Positions 55,384 to 63,748 of a stretch of DNA of 64,000 nucleotides are shown here, piece by piece. Position numbers and translations under genes: made by a program. The DNA lies in contig CAWDOP010000002.1 of assembly GCA_963804005.1 (NCBI GenBank), forward strand, positions 558,001-622,000, in the 5' to 3' direction. Position 1 is the stretch's first letter. Each line of letters opens with the position of its first letter. A model generated the notes under the pieces. The model saw nothing but the letters and a program-made list of their open reading frames with translations, was not told where the DNA came from and did no database searches. The stretch is from JAGXRK01 sp963804005. Its GTDB lineage: Bacteria > Bacteroidota > Ignavibacteria > Ignavibacteriales > Ignavibacteriaceae.

Positions 55384-55899
55384 ATGCGTCATTACAATAT
55401 ATTAGTTTTGTTTTTTCTAATGCTTTTTGTTATTGATGCTCGGGCACAGGATAACATACAGCTTGGCGACGATTTAAGAAATATGCGTCAAACTCAAAGC
55501 GGACTTTTTGATTACTCAGATCCGGGAAGCATAAATATTAAAATTCAATTGTGGGGTTACGTAAAATATCCGGGTTTTTACATTGTTCCAATGAGAACTA
55601 CCATTAATGAATTAATTTCTTTAGCAGGAGGTCCGCAGGAAGATGCACTTCTTAGCGACATAAGAGTGATCAAAATAAATTCAGACTCAACAAATACGAT
55701 GCATAGATACAATTACAACGATTTGATGTGGGAAGAGGAATTAAACACTCCATTAAAATTAGTTCAGCTTGAAGCAGGTGATATTGTTGTTGTTCCCGGG
55801 GAACCAAGATACTTTATCAGACAAGATATATCCTACTATCTTTCAGTTGTAACGACCCTTGCTTCACTTGCTGCGCTTATCATTAGTATAACTAAATAA
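55384..55899 (+). CDS. Short polysaccharide-export (SLBB) protein
   Basis: About 171 residues. Signal peptide (ILVLFFLMLFVIDARAQ), then one SLBB-like domain (IQLWGYVKYPGFYIVPMRTT, NELISLAGGPQEDALLSDI, GDIVVVPGEPRYF) and a C-terminal membrane helix (YYLSVVTTLASLAALIISI). Shorter than Wza, with the membrane helix as in Bacteroidota export proteins. ATG at 55384 chosen; an upstream TTG is weaker. Fifteen bases before the Wzc-like gene. Confidence 0.82.
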   Translation: MRHYNILVLFFLMLFVIDARAQDNIQLGDDLRNMRQTQSGLFDYSDPGSINIKIQLWGYVKYPGFYIVPMRTTINELISLAGGPQEDALLSDIRVIKINSDSTNTMHRYNYNDLMWEEELNTPLKLVQLEAGDIVVVPGEPRYFIRQDISYYLSVVTTLASLAALIISITK

Positions 55900-55913
55900 C
55901 AAGAGATTATAAA

Positions 55914-58151
55914 ATGAGTAATCAAATGAATGAATTTGACCTGACCAATTCTGAATCCTATTCCCTGAAGGATTATTTAATTCTCATTAGAAACAATTTA
56001 GTACCTGTAATTATAATAATTGCAGCAAGCATTGTTGTATCGGTAATATATGCATTAAGCTCTGTTGATATTTATAAATCCGAATCAACATTAAAATTGA
56101 CTAAATCAGGTGGCAGCATACTTCAATCCCCTTTCTTACCTGATATTCAGGATTATGGCAGTGACAGATTTATATCAAATGAAATTGAAATACTAAAAAG
56201 CTACAACCTTAGAGAAAGAGTTGCACAGGCACTTATAGATACTATCATTAATTATTCAGATAATTCAAAGTTTAGTTTACTGTTTCAGGATGAACCCGCT
56301 TTCGGAAGTAAGGATGAAGAAAAACAAGTTCGAAGCGTTGAATCAATTACAGATATGCTCAATGATATTTCTGTTGAACAAAAAAGAGGATTAGATATAA
56401 TTATTATAAGTGCAGAATCACCTTCTCCGTTTGAAGCAGCTTTAATAGCAAACACTTTTGCCGATCAATACAGAATGTTTAATCTTCAGTTAAACAGAGA
56501 TCAACTTACTTTTGTGAAAAACTTCCTCGAAGAACAAAAAGAGAATAAACGTGAGGAACTCCAGGATGCTGAAGATTTACTAAGATCATTTCAGGAAAAA
56601 GGCGGGGTAATTGCTTTGGATGAACAGGCAAGCGAGTTAATAAGACAGCTTTCTCAATTCGAAGCTCAAAAAAGTGCTGCTCAAATTGAATTAATGGCGT
56701 CTGAAGAAATACTTAGTAAACTCAAAGATAATCTTAAAGAACAGGATCCAAAGCTAGTTGATTACTTAGAAAGTCTTACTTCTGAAGTATATCTTAATGC
56801 ATTACAAAAGCAAATATCCGAGTTTCAACTACAGAAAGACCTTGCTTTAAGTGGTGTTGATCCTAAAATTGACATAAGTGTAAAAGTAAAAGAATATGAT
56901 GATAAAATTAAAGATCTTAGAAAAAAACTTGATGAAAAAATAAAAGTACTGAAAGCAGGAATCTATGCCAGCAGTCCTGAAGAAGTAAAAGATCTTTCAC
57001 GTAAGATTGTTGATGAAGAACTTAAGAGTAAATCATTAAGAGCAAGTATAACGGGATTGACTGCAATTGTAAATAAGTATGAAAAGCGATTTAATACTTT
57101 ACCTAAAACTTCTATTGATTTAGCAAGATTTCAAAGAAACAGAGAATCAACAGAAAAACTTTATATACTGCTGGAAGAAAAATACCAGGAAGCGCTGATA
57201 AACGAACAATCTCAACCCGGTAATGTACTGGTAATTGATAATGCCAGAGAACCTAATTTCCCAAGTAAACCAAACAGAACTCTGATAATTTTAGTTGGTA
57301 CTATACTTGGATTCGGATTAGCCTTTGGTTACGTATTTGTTAAAAATTATTTTGATGACACTATAAAAACTCCTGAAGATGTTCAGAAAAAGAATGTAAA
57401 TGTACTAGCATGGATTCCCGAGATAGAAGGTTTAGGTATAAACGGAACAAGCTCAGCGGAATTTGTAATAGCCCGACTTCCTGATTCAATACCATCAGAA
57501 GCTTTCCGTGCATTAAGAACACGAATTAATTTTTCACGTCCTGATATATCATCATTAAAAACTATACTTGTCACTTCACCTGCACCAAAAGAAGGTAAAA
57601 CAACTATTGCACTTAATCTTGCCGGAAGTTTTGCACAAACCAATAAAAAAACATTATTAGTCGATTGTGATCTTCGAAAACCAAGAGTTCATCAATTATT
57701 TGGAACGAAAAAATCTCCGGGAATTATCGACTATTTGTTTAGCAGTGCTAAATTAGAGGATGTTTTAAGACAAACCGAAATAAAAAATTTAAGTTATATA
57801 ACTTCAGGTACTATCCCGCCCAATCCTGCTGAAATGCTTGCATCGCAACAGTTGGAGAATTTTTTCACAGAGATGAAGAAAATTTTTGATATTATAATTA
57901 TAGATTCACCTCCGGTTGTTGCAGTAACCGATAGCGAAATACTCTCCCGAAAAGTAGATGGTACTTTGCTCGTTGTTTCATCTGAGTTAACAGAAGCTGA
58001 TATGCTCAAACGTGCAGTAGAGCTTTTAAAAAATGATAATGCTACACTGCTTGGTACTGTACTAAATAACTTTAGATATAAGGCAGGTTATGCTTCTTAC
58101 TATAAATACTATTATTACTATGCTCCTAAAGAAAGAGCGGAAGGTAGTTGA
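55914..58151 (+). CDS. Polysaccharide co-polymerase and tyrosine autokinase, Wzc-like
   Basis: 745 residues. Wzz-type N-terminus with a membrane helix near 30-50, long coiled coil (about 190-400), second helix (TLIILVGTILGFGLAFGYVF), then a BY-kinase: Walker A APKEGKTTIALNLAG near 557, Walker A' LLVDCDLRKPR, Walker B IIIDSPP. The C-terminal tyrosine cluster YASYYKYYYYYAP is the autophosphorylation tail. Regulates chain length and export with the SLBB protein. Confidence 0.92.
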   Translation: MSNQMNEFDLTNSESYSLKDYLILIRNNLVPVIIIIAASIVVSVIYALSSVDIYKSESTLKLTKSGGSILQSPFLPDIQDYGSDRFISNEIEILKSYNLRERVAQALIDTIINYSDNSKFSLLFQDEPAFGSKDEEKQVRSVESITDMLNDISVEQKRGLDIIIISAESPSPFEAALIANTFADQYRMFNLQLNRDQLTFVKNFLEEQKENKREELQDAEDLLRSFQEKGGVIALDEQASELIRQLSQFEAQKSAAQIELMASEEILSKLKDNLKEQDPKLVDYLESLTSEVYLNALQKQISEFQLQKDLALSGVDPKIDISVKVKEYDDKIKDLRKKLDEKIKVLKAGIYASSPEEVKDLSRKIVDEELKSKSLRASITGLTAIVNKYEKRFNTLPKTSIDLARFQRNRESTEKLYILLEEKYQEALINEQSQPGNVLVIDNAREPNFPSKPNRTLIILVGTILGFGLAFGYVFVKNYFDDTIKTPEDVQKKNVNVLAWIPEIEGLGINGTSSAEFVIARLPDSIPSEAFRALRTRINFSRPDISSLKTILVTSPAPKEGKTTIALNLAGSFAQTNKKTLLVDCDLRKPRVHQLFGTKKSPGIIDYLFSSAKLEDVLRQTEIKNLSYITSGTIPPNPAEMLASQQLENFFTEMKKIFDIIIIDSPPVVAVTDSEILSRKVDGTLLVVSSELTEADMLKRAVELLKNDNATLLGTVLNNFRYKAGYASYYKYYYYYAPKERAEGS

Positions 58152-58398
58152 CATTTAAAGATTACTAGATTTCAAAATTAAAATATTGCAACGGCCAAAA
58201 AGTATTCAAAAACTGTGAACTTAATCTTACTTTCATCATAGTCTTAATTTTGACATGTAACTTTATTACGCAATAAATTTTCCCATTATTAATACCTTTA
58301 CTTTTAACTCTGAATCCATCATTTTCTCATATCATCATACGGTACGAAGATTGTAGTTATTGTTCCAAATTATTGATAAAAAATCATAAAAGCTTATA

Positions 58399-59262
58399 AT
58401 GAGATCTACTCAAAACATATTTATACTTATGATAATTGCTCTTTTTGTGATGCAATCCTATCTGGCAGCACAGGAAGATGAGGAACCGATTGTCTATTAT
58501 CAGATGGAACCGCTTGATGACAGTCTGTTTATAAATATTCAGGAAATTCTTTTTATTGATCCGCCGGATCCTAAAGCCGAAATAATTGTGGATTTACGTG
58601 ATGCAAATAATCAGACTATTTCCATAAGAGGAGCTTTATATCCTTTTCTTGCATTACCTGCAGAACTCAGAGCAAGAATAATAACTTTTCCATTCAAACT
58701 AAATCTTGAAGAAACAATAAACTTCAGTTCGGTATTTACAAGAGTTATAGAAAAACTCAGATTTTCAAAAATCATTAATACACCAACGGTTTATCAAATT
58801 TCTCCAACTCTCGGATATATAAATCCTTTTATTCAGGTTCAGGGCGGTGAGAGGTTTGGTATGCCTCTTAAAGCAGATATAGGTGTTTCAATAGGATTCG
58901 GAACTCCATACTCCGGAATGATGGAAACAAATTTTATTGAAGCAAACTTTCACATACTTGGTTTCAGAGCAGGTATTATCCATAATGCCGATGCATTTAT
59001 AGAGTTAAAAGATTTTAACAATCATAACAATTTAGTCGTAAGAACCGGTCACCAGATTGCTTATGTAGTTCCTTTCGGAAATTTCTTTGAGTTCGGTTAT
59101 TTATCTGCCAACGGTGATTTTTCTGATAGCGACAGATCAGCAAGTACACAAAATCAACAGTTAATAAAGAGGCTATTGTCCTTAACCCCGACGGAACAAT
59201 TAAATATCAGCCGTGGCTGCTTGAAGGAGATTTTGTTAACTGGGAATTTCGTTATCCAATAA
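58399..59262 (+). CDS. Envelope protein of the polysaccharide locus, N-terminal piece (frameshifted)
   Basis: Signal peptide (NIFILMIIALFVMQSYLAAQ), then a domain with FINIQEILFIDPPDP, EIIVDLRDANNQTISIRGA and barrel-like strands (PTLGYINPFIQVQGGERFGM). The frame is lost near 59163-59168, where an A run is one base short; adding one A gives INKEAIVLNPDGT and joins the next piece. Downstream codons in this frame are spurious. Function unknown. Confidence 0.7.
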   Translation: MRSTQNIFILMIIALFVMQSYLAAQEDEEPIVYYQMEPLDDSLFINIQEILFIDPPDPKAEIIVDLRDANNQTISIRGALYPFLALPAELRARIITFPFKLNLEETINFSSVFTRVIEKLRFSKIINTPTVYQISPTLGYINPFIQVQGGERFGMPLKADIGVSIGFGTPYSGMMETNFIEANFHILGFRAGIIHNADAFIELKDFNNHNNLVVRTGHQIAYVVPFGNFFEFGYLSANGDFSDSDRSASTQNQQLIKRLLSLTPTEQLNISRGCLKEILLTGNFVIQ

Positions 59263-59573
59263 AAATTCTCGGTTCAACACGCGGTAAGGTTTATATTGCC
59301 AGGTTTTTAGATGAAACACATATTGGTTACACCGGACGAGAACATACTCTGGGCGGCAGTGTCTTCGATTTACGGTTTGACGCAATGGTAGCCAGTACAA
59401 AACGACAGCCGCAGTATGTTCTTGATATTATGGTTCAGAAAATATTTGATATGTGGGCTTCAAGTGCAATTGCTATTGGTCCAAGTGCAATAATGGGAAC
59501 AACAAAAAACGGATCTCTCGGAATGATGTCTATTCTCTTTAACCTTAGATTAAAAGTGGGAACTTCGTTGTAG
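59169..59573 (+). CDS. Envelope protein of the polysaccharide locus, C-terminal piece
   Basis: Continues the same protein: EAIVLNPDGTIKYQPWLLEG, WEFRYPIKILGSTRGKVYIA, HTLGGSVFDLRFDAMVASTK, ending FNLRLKVGTSL like a barrel end. It has no start of its own near the join. Combined length is about 391 residues. Confidence 0.68.
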   Translation, partial: EAIVLNPDGTIKYQPWLLEGDFVNWEFRYPIKILGSTRGKVYIARFLDETHIGYTGREHTLGGSVFDLRFDAMVASTKRQPQYVLDIMVQKIFDMWASSAIAIGPSAIMGTTKNGSLGMMSILFNLRLKVGTSL

Positions 59574-59662
59574 CTTAGCGATAGGAGTTATAGGTTTATA
59601 CTTATAGTTTCAGAGTTCAAAGTTCTGATTATAACTATTTATAACTAATTTTTGAACGAATT

Positions 59663-60043
59663 ATGATTATTAATAGATTTGAAGACATTGAAAGTTGGAA
59701 AAAAGCTAGATCTCTAGTAAAAGAAATTTATTCCATTACACAAGGAAATGATTTTCGAAAAGATTATTCTTTAAAAGATCAAATTATTAGAGCCTCAGTT
59801 TCAATTATGTCAAATATTGCTGAGGGTTTTGATTCCGGAACAAACCGTTCATTTATTAAATATCTCAATATTTCATTGGGATCTAATTCCGAAGTAAAAT
59901 CTGTTTTATATGTTGCGCTTGATCAGGAATATATTTCGAGGGAGATTTTTGATAATTTACAAGGGAAATGTGACGAAATTAAAAAATTGATTTCCGGATT
60001 TAAAAAATATTTAAGTAATTCTTCCAGAACTAAAAAGAGATAA
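59663..60043 (+). CDS. Four-helix-bundle protein, S23/IVS family (2)
   Basis: 126 residues: RFEDIESWKKARSLVKEIYS, LKDQIIRASVSIMSNIAEGF, RSFIKYLNISLGSNSEVKS. Family signature SIMSNIAEGF. The inverted arms GTTCAAAGTTCTGA (59615-59628) and TCAGAACTTTAAAC (60122-60135) flank it. No known function. Confidence 0.88.
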   Translation: MIINRFEDIESWKKARSLVKEIYSITQGNDFRKDYSLKDQIIRASVSIMSNIAEGFDSGTNRSFIKYLNISLGSNSEVKSVLYVALDQEYISREIFDNLQGKCDEIKKLISGFKKYLSNSSRTKKR

Positions 60044-60396
60044 CAATTAACTTTGTACTATTAACTCTGAACTAATAACATTGAACTATCAACTCAGAAC
60101 TCAGAACTCAGAACTCAGAACTCAGAACTTTAAACCCCTAACTTAACCATTAAAGAAGCACTTATTAATAATTTTTACTATCGTTTTCGTTATTACTCCT
60201 TGCCACTCTTAAAAAAAAGAAAGATGTAGAACCTGGATTCCACCATGATTATGTGGAAAGATTGAGTGATTGACCGACCTCCCTTCCCATAAAGCAGATT
60301 GACTGATTGACGACCTGCTTTCCGAAAATGCAGATGAATGATTTTCCAAAAGACAATTTAAAGTTCGATTGCAAATACAACATTATTTAACCAATA
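60044..60396. other. Low-complexity region between two S23-type genes
   Basis: Contains an AACTCAG heptamer array (60091-60129) and two near-identical units GATTGAGTGATTGAC (60260-60274) and GATTGACTGATTGAC (60297-60311). No ORF of note. Confidence 0.6.
60091..60129. repeat. AACTCAG heptamer tandem array
   Basis: Five near-perfect copies of AACTCAG in tandem, 50 bases after the second S23-type gene. Polymerase slippage at such arrays is common. Confidence 0.85.
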
Positions 60397-60864
60397 ATGA
60401 ATTTTATGAATGAAGATATAATCAATAAAAACAAGAATATAAATCGAGGATTCCGTAAACTTGAAGTTTGGCGAGAAGCTATTGATTTATACGTTTTAGT
60501 AAAAGAGAAAGTCAGAAACCTGAAAGATGTTCCATATAAAATTAAAGCCCAGGTTGAGGATTCCATCTTTTCCTGTCATTCAAATATAGCAGAAGGATAC
60601 TGCAGAAGAGGATTAAAAGAGAATATTCAGTTTAATAATATTGCTTTAAGTTCATTAGGTGAAAACTATAGTCAAATAATTGCACTTCTTTACAGTAATG
60701 ATATTGATAAGGAATGGTTTTATATTTACGATACAAAACATTATTCTTTAGAAAATAAATTGATCAACTTCAACAAGGCGCAAATTAAACAATTAAAAGA
60801 TAATACCGATTGGAGAAATGATTATATTATTCGAGATTTAATTGAAAATTATGGTCTTGATTAA
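60397..60864 (+). CDS. Four-helix-bundle protein, S23/IVS family (3)
   Basis: 155 residues: RGFRKLEVWREAIDLYVLVK, YKIKAQVEDSIFSCHSNIAE, GYCRRGLKENIQFNNIALSS. Signature SNIAEGY. The stop (TAA at 60862) merges with the AATC array that follows. GATTGA units lie upstream, complementary in sense to the AATC array downstream. Confidence 0.86.
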   Translation: MNFMNEDIINKNKNINRGFRKLEVWREAIDLYVLVKEKVRNLKDVPYKIKAQVEDSIFSCHSNIAEGYCRRGLKENIQFNNIALSSLGENYSQIIALLYSNDIDKEWFYIYDTKHYSLENKLINFNKAQIKQLKDNTDWRNDYIIRDLIENYGLD

Positions 60865-60928
60865 TCAATCAATCAATCAATCAAGGAATCAATCAATCAA
60901 TCAATCAAGGAATCAATCAATCAATCAA
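60863..60928. repeat. AATC tetranucleotide array directly before the GNAT gene
   Basis: (AATC) five times, AAGG, (AATC) five times, AAGG, (AATC) four times, then AAAATG. A 24-base higher-order unit is visible. The array takes the place of a normal ribosome site for the gene at 60930. Confidence 0.9.
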
Positions 60929-60929
60929 A

Positions 60930-61634
60930 ATGAAAGAACTAAACTCCCCAAATGATGAGATAACTAAAGTCACTATAATTGATAGTGTTATTTACGTACT
61001 CAAAAAATTTGACTTGCAGCCAAAAGACTATATCTACGTTGCTAATGCATTGCTGGATATGGCCATCAAACCAAAAGTTGAATCAAAAAATAAATCTTTT
61101 GAAAAAATTAATCTCGATCCCGATCTTAAACTCCCTATCTCTTTTGAAGATATAACCATCAGGGAAATCAATCTGGCAAAAGACAAACAAAAAATAATCG
61201 GATGGATTGAGGATATTCAGGGACGCGATTTTTTCCTGTCACGTATTGATGATATAGAGCTTGCAACTGATGTAATAATTAAAGATCCTAAACACATTTT
61301 CGGATTAGTTCTAAAAGATGGTGTTCCGATTGGTATTATGAGTTACATGAATTACGATAAAAAAAACAGAAAAGCCGAGCTTAGAAAGATTATCGGTGAT
61401 TTAGACTACAGAGGAAAAGGATATGGTAAAAAAGCTACAAACCTTTGGCTTTCTTATGGTATCAATTGTCTGAATCTAAGAAAAATCTACCTTTACACTT
61501 TTGAAAATGATTTAAGGAACATAAGAATAAATCTTGATATGGGCTTTCAGCTTGAAGGAATATTCAGGAAAGAAAATCTGCACGGAAATGAAACTAAAGA
61601 CATTATGAGAATGGCGTATCTCGCAGAGGAGTAA
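60930..61634 (+). CDS. GNAT acetyltransferase with an N-terminal extension
   Basis: 234 residues. The C-terminal GNAT fold shows HIFGLVLKDGVPIGIMSYMN, ELRKIIGDLDYRGKGYGKKA (acetyl-CoA loop) and NDLRNIRINLDMGFQLEGIF. The first ~70 residues are helical and not part of GNAT; a small acyl-carrier-like or docking role is possible but unproven. Its context in the surface-glycan region suggests sugar-amine or protein acetylation; unproven. Confidence 0.82.
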   Translation: MKELNSPNDEITKVTIIDSVIYVLKKFDLQPKDYIYVANALLDMAIKPKVESKNKSFEKINLDPDLKLPISFEDITIREINLAKDKQKIIGWIEDIQGRDFFLSRIDDIELATDVIIKDPKHIFGLVLKDGVPIGIMSYMNYDKKNRKAELRKIIGDLDYRGKGYGKKATNLWLSYGINCLNLRKIYLYTFENDLRNIRINLDMGFQLEGIFRKENLHGNETKDIMRMAYLAEE

Positions 61635-61680
61635 TTGCAAAGGGAAAAGCACCGCAGGCGGAGCATAGCGCAAAGCGTCT

Positions 61681-61782
61681 TGTCACTAGTCTTGCCGATA
61701 GGCAGATTTCGACGACTGAAAGAAGGAGAAATCTAAGGGCTGCGTTTTTAGATTTCTCACCCCGATAGTTATCGGAACAGGC
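61681..61782. repeat. TGTCA palindromic element, copy 1
   Basis: Begins TGTCACTAGTCTTGCCGATA and includes GAGAAATCTAA (61726-61736) paired with TTAGATTTCTC (61748-61758). The nested palindrome CTTGCCGATAGGCAG interrupts the outer arm in the same place as in copy 2. The right outer end is lost. Confidence 0.75.
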
Positions 61783-61811
61783 TCTAGGACATTTAATTAA
61801 AAAGGAAGTTA

Positions 61812-62196
61812 AATTCTTTTCTTAGTGTAAGAAAAGAATCAACCTGCCTGCGGAGGCAAGAACATTCACTGAAAAATAATTACTATAATTTTACGTCGTT
61901 CCATTACGACAAAATAACTCATTCCTTAAAAAGGAATTCAAACAGATTTTGTCATTTTCATTTCACTTTACAAAATTATTTATACGCAATTCTTTTTATG
62001 TGCCAAAGTAAAATGAATTTTATTTTAATAAATGGACATCAAATAATTGGCGTTAATAGAATAAATGAATGAAGTGGGAAGCGAAGAATGTTGTATGAGC
62101 GCAGCGAGTTCATTCTTCGTAACGAAATGAATGAAATTCTTAGCCAATTATTTGCAGTCTTGATTTTTTCGTTCTTTTGTATCAAGACAAAAGAAC
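61812..62196. repeat. Cluster of perfect hairpins
   Basis: ATTCTTTTCTTA (61812) with TAAGAAAAGAAT (61827-61838). AAATAATTGGC (62041-62051) with GCCAATTATTT (62143-62153), enclosing CGAAGAATG (62082-62090) and CATTCTTCG (62111-62119). GTTCTTTTGT (62171-62180) with ACAAAAGAAC (62187-62196). The nested 113-nt hairpin could be a structured RNA or a repeat. Confidence 0.65.
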
Positions 62197-62390
62197 AATT
62201 AAATTTATTTTAAACCTTTATATTTTACTGGCGCCCGTCCCGCCTTTGCGGGATATCAAGACAAAAGTTAATTAATAAGTAGAATAATATTTGAAATTCC
62301 CTTATTCGCAAACGTGTCCGCCGAAGGAGGATTCGAAAATTCAGAATCCGTAATTCGCAAATTCAATAAAATAACTAATAACAAATAACT

Positions 62391-62588
62391 ATGATAAAAG
62401 AAGCAACAATAATTTACAAAGCTGATGCCGAAAGCAAAGAAATTAGTTTTTGGCAAAGCAAATCGTCTGAAGAAAAAATCTCTATTGTACAGGAATTAAG
62501 AGAACAATATATTCGATTATTCCATAAGGAGAATGAATATGCTGAAAGCAGAAAAAGACTTCGTAGAGTTTATAGAATTATTAAATAA
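62391..62588 (+). CDS. Small protein paired with a nucleotidyltransferase
   Basis: 65 residues: ADAESKEISFWQSKSSEEKI, VQELREQYIRLFHKE, RLRRVYRIIK. Short proteins with this FWQSKS and YRIIK look often precede nucleotidyltransferases of the AbiEii-like type in Bacteroidota, from memory. Here its end overlaps such a gene start at 62539. Possibly the antitoxin-like partner; unproven. Confidence 0.65.
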   Translation: MIKEATIIYKADAESKEISFWQSKSSEEKISIVQELREQYIRLFHKENEYAESRKRLRRVYRIIK

Positions 62589-62631
62589 ATTCAATGTTGA
62601 ATATATGATCGACGGCACCAAGAGGTGCTAG
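62539..62631 (+). pseudogene. Nucleotidyltransferase N-terminal fragment
   Basis: 30 residues, MLKAEKDFVEFIELLNKFNV and EYMIDGTKRC. The start is that of minimal nucleotidyltransferases, where EYMIVGGYA would follow. It ends at the position of the GG motif, so the catalytic part is gone. Overlaps the preceding small gene by 50 bases, as in intact pairs. Confidence 0.65.
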
Positions 62632-62742
62632 AATTAGAAATGATAAATTAAAAATAAGAAATTAAATTCGAGGCGATTGAAAATTATGAATTATATGTTT
62701 CCGAAACGTTATAATTTAACCTTTGTAATTTATAATTGACAT

Positions 62743-63096
62743 ATGGATGAAGGATTAGGCAAAAGGTTATTTGAGTTTGCGATCAGAACAATTAAGTATT
62801 GCCGTAAGCTACCCAAAGCTAAGGAGTATGATATTATAAAAAACCAGCTAGTTAAAGCAGCCACATCTTGTGGGGCGAATTACGAGGAAGCTCAAGGAGC
62901 AATTTCCAAACCTGATTTCTTCAATAAAATAAATATTTCCTTAAAAGAAATGCGCGAGACAAATTACTGGTTGAGAATATTGAATGAAATCTCAACAGAA
63001 GATGTGGAATTAAATTATTTGCTTTTAGAATCTCTAGAACTAAAAAAAATCCTGGGATCAATAAGCTCAAAGAATATTAAGAGAAATAATAAGTAA
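62743..63096 (+). CDS. Four-helix-bundle protein, S23/IVS family (4), divergent subtype
   Basis: 117 residues: RLFEFAIRTIKYCRKLPKAK, KNQLVKAATSCGANYEEAQG, KPDFFNKINISLKEMRETNY. Signature SCGANYEEA instead of SNIAEG, so a different branch. Arms ATTGAAAATTATGAATTATA (62676-62695) and TATAATTTATCATTTTCAAT (63127-63146) are inverted with 18 of 20 matching. Confidence 0.86.
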   Translation: MDEGLGKRLFEFAIRTIKYCRKLPKAKEYDIIKNQLVKAATSCGANYEEAQGAISKPDFFNKINISLKEMRETNYWLRILNEISTEDVELNYLLLESLELKKILGSISSKNIKRNNK

Positions 63097-63207
63097 AGTA
63101 ATTCTAATATCTTATAACTTTTACATTATAATTTATCATTTTCAATTTAAAATTATCCGCACAGGCAGATCTTGAAGAACTTGGGTAGGGTTTTGGGCAT
63201 AGCGCAT

Positions 63208-63333
63208 TGTCACTTCTCTTGCCGATAGGCAGATTTCGACGAATGAATGAAGGAGAAATCTAAGGCAGCGTTTTTAGATTTCTCACCCCGCTAAATCCCG
63301 AATTATCGGGACAATCGGTGATTCGAAATGACA
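63208..63333. repeat. TGTCA palindromic element, copy 2
   Basis: Begins TGTCACTTCTCTTGCCGATA and ends TTCGAAATGACA. It shares the inner GAGAAATCTAA/TTAGATTTCTC hairpin and the nested CTTGCCGATAGGCAG with copy 1. It has an extra palindrome TCCCGAATTATCGGGA before its right end. Looks like a MITE- or REP-like dispersed element. Confidence 0.78.
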
Positions 63334-63641
63334 GATGATCAAGATTCGCAAATTCAGAATCCGTAATTCGAAAATTACTAACTAATAACTGATAACTGTT
63401 AACTATTAACTGCTAACTGACCACTTAAGGAAATCTTTACAACATTCTACCATTTCTCACCATATTTAATTAATTTTGTACGTGAAATTATCTGTTTTTG
63501 ATACGATGATTTAAAATTAACGGGGGACAATAATTATATTCTTTCCCCGCCTGATAACTTATCTTTTTACTTTACTAAAGCTTAAATTAAAGACGTATTT
63601 ATATATTTTTTTGAGGATTTTGTACGATTCTCATTATACAT

Positions 63642-63662
63642 TGTGAGTGACGTGGCGAAGCT
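63642..63662 (+). promoter_or_regulatory. Second copy of the polysaccharide-leader motif
   Basis: GTGAGTGACGTGGCGAAGCT, one change from the copy at 51971-51991. Followed by an S23-type gene stub and by the nucleotidyltransferase at 63911. Confidence 0.5.
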
Positions 63663-63748
63663 GTGGCCGGGGGTAGGGATTAGTTCTGAGTGCGATGTTC
63701 AAAGTTCAGTGATAGGAATTTTTAATTATTTAACTTTTAGAACGCATA

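Larger units (their letters stand above)
61635..62390. other. Palindrome-rich gene-free region
   Basis: 756 bases with no supportable gene. It holds one copy of the TGTCA palindromic repeat (61681-61782), a series of perfect hairpins (61812-62196), a GC-rich palindrome (TCCCGC/GCGGGA near 62228-62243) and the repeat ATTCGAAAATTC onward at 62331-62364, which recurs at 63344-63376. Confidence 0.6.

Noticed and set aside
60091..60129. Possible CRISPR array
   Set aside because: Units are 7 bases with no spacers and no cas genes are present anywhere in the window.
62268..62456. Minus-strand 62-residue open frame
   Set aside because: It overlaps repeats and the start of the 62391 gene and has no domain or ribosome site.
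49820..63096. Diversity-generating retroelement, because S23-type proteins resemble the Avd accessory protein
   Set aside because: No reverse transcriptase and no template/variable repeat pair were seen; the genes stand alone.
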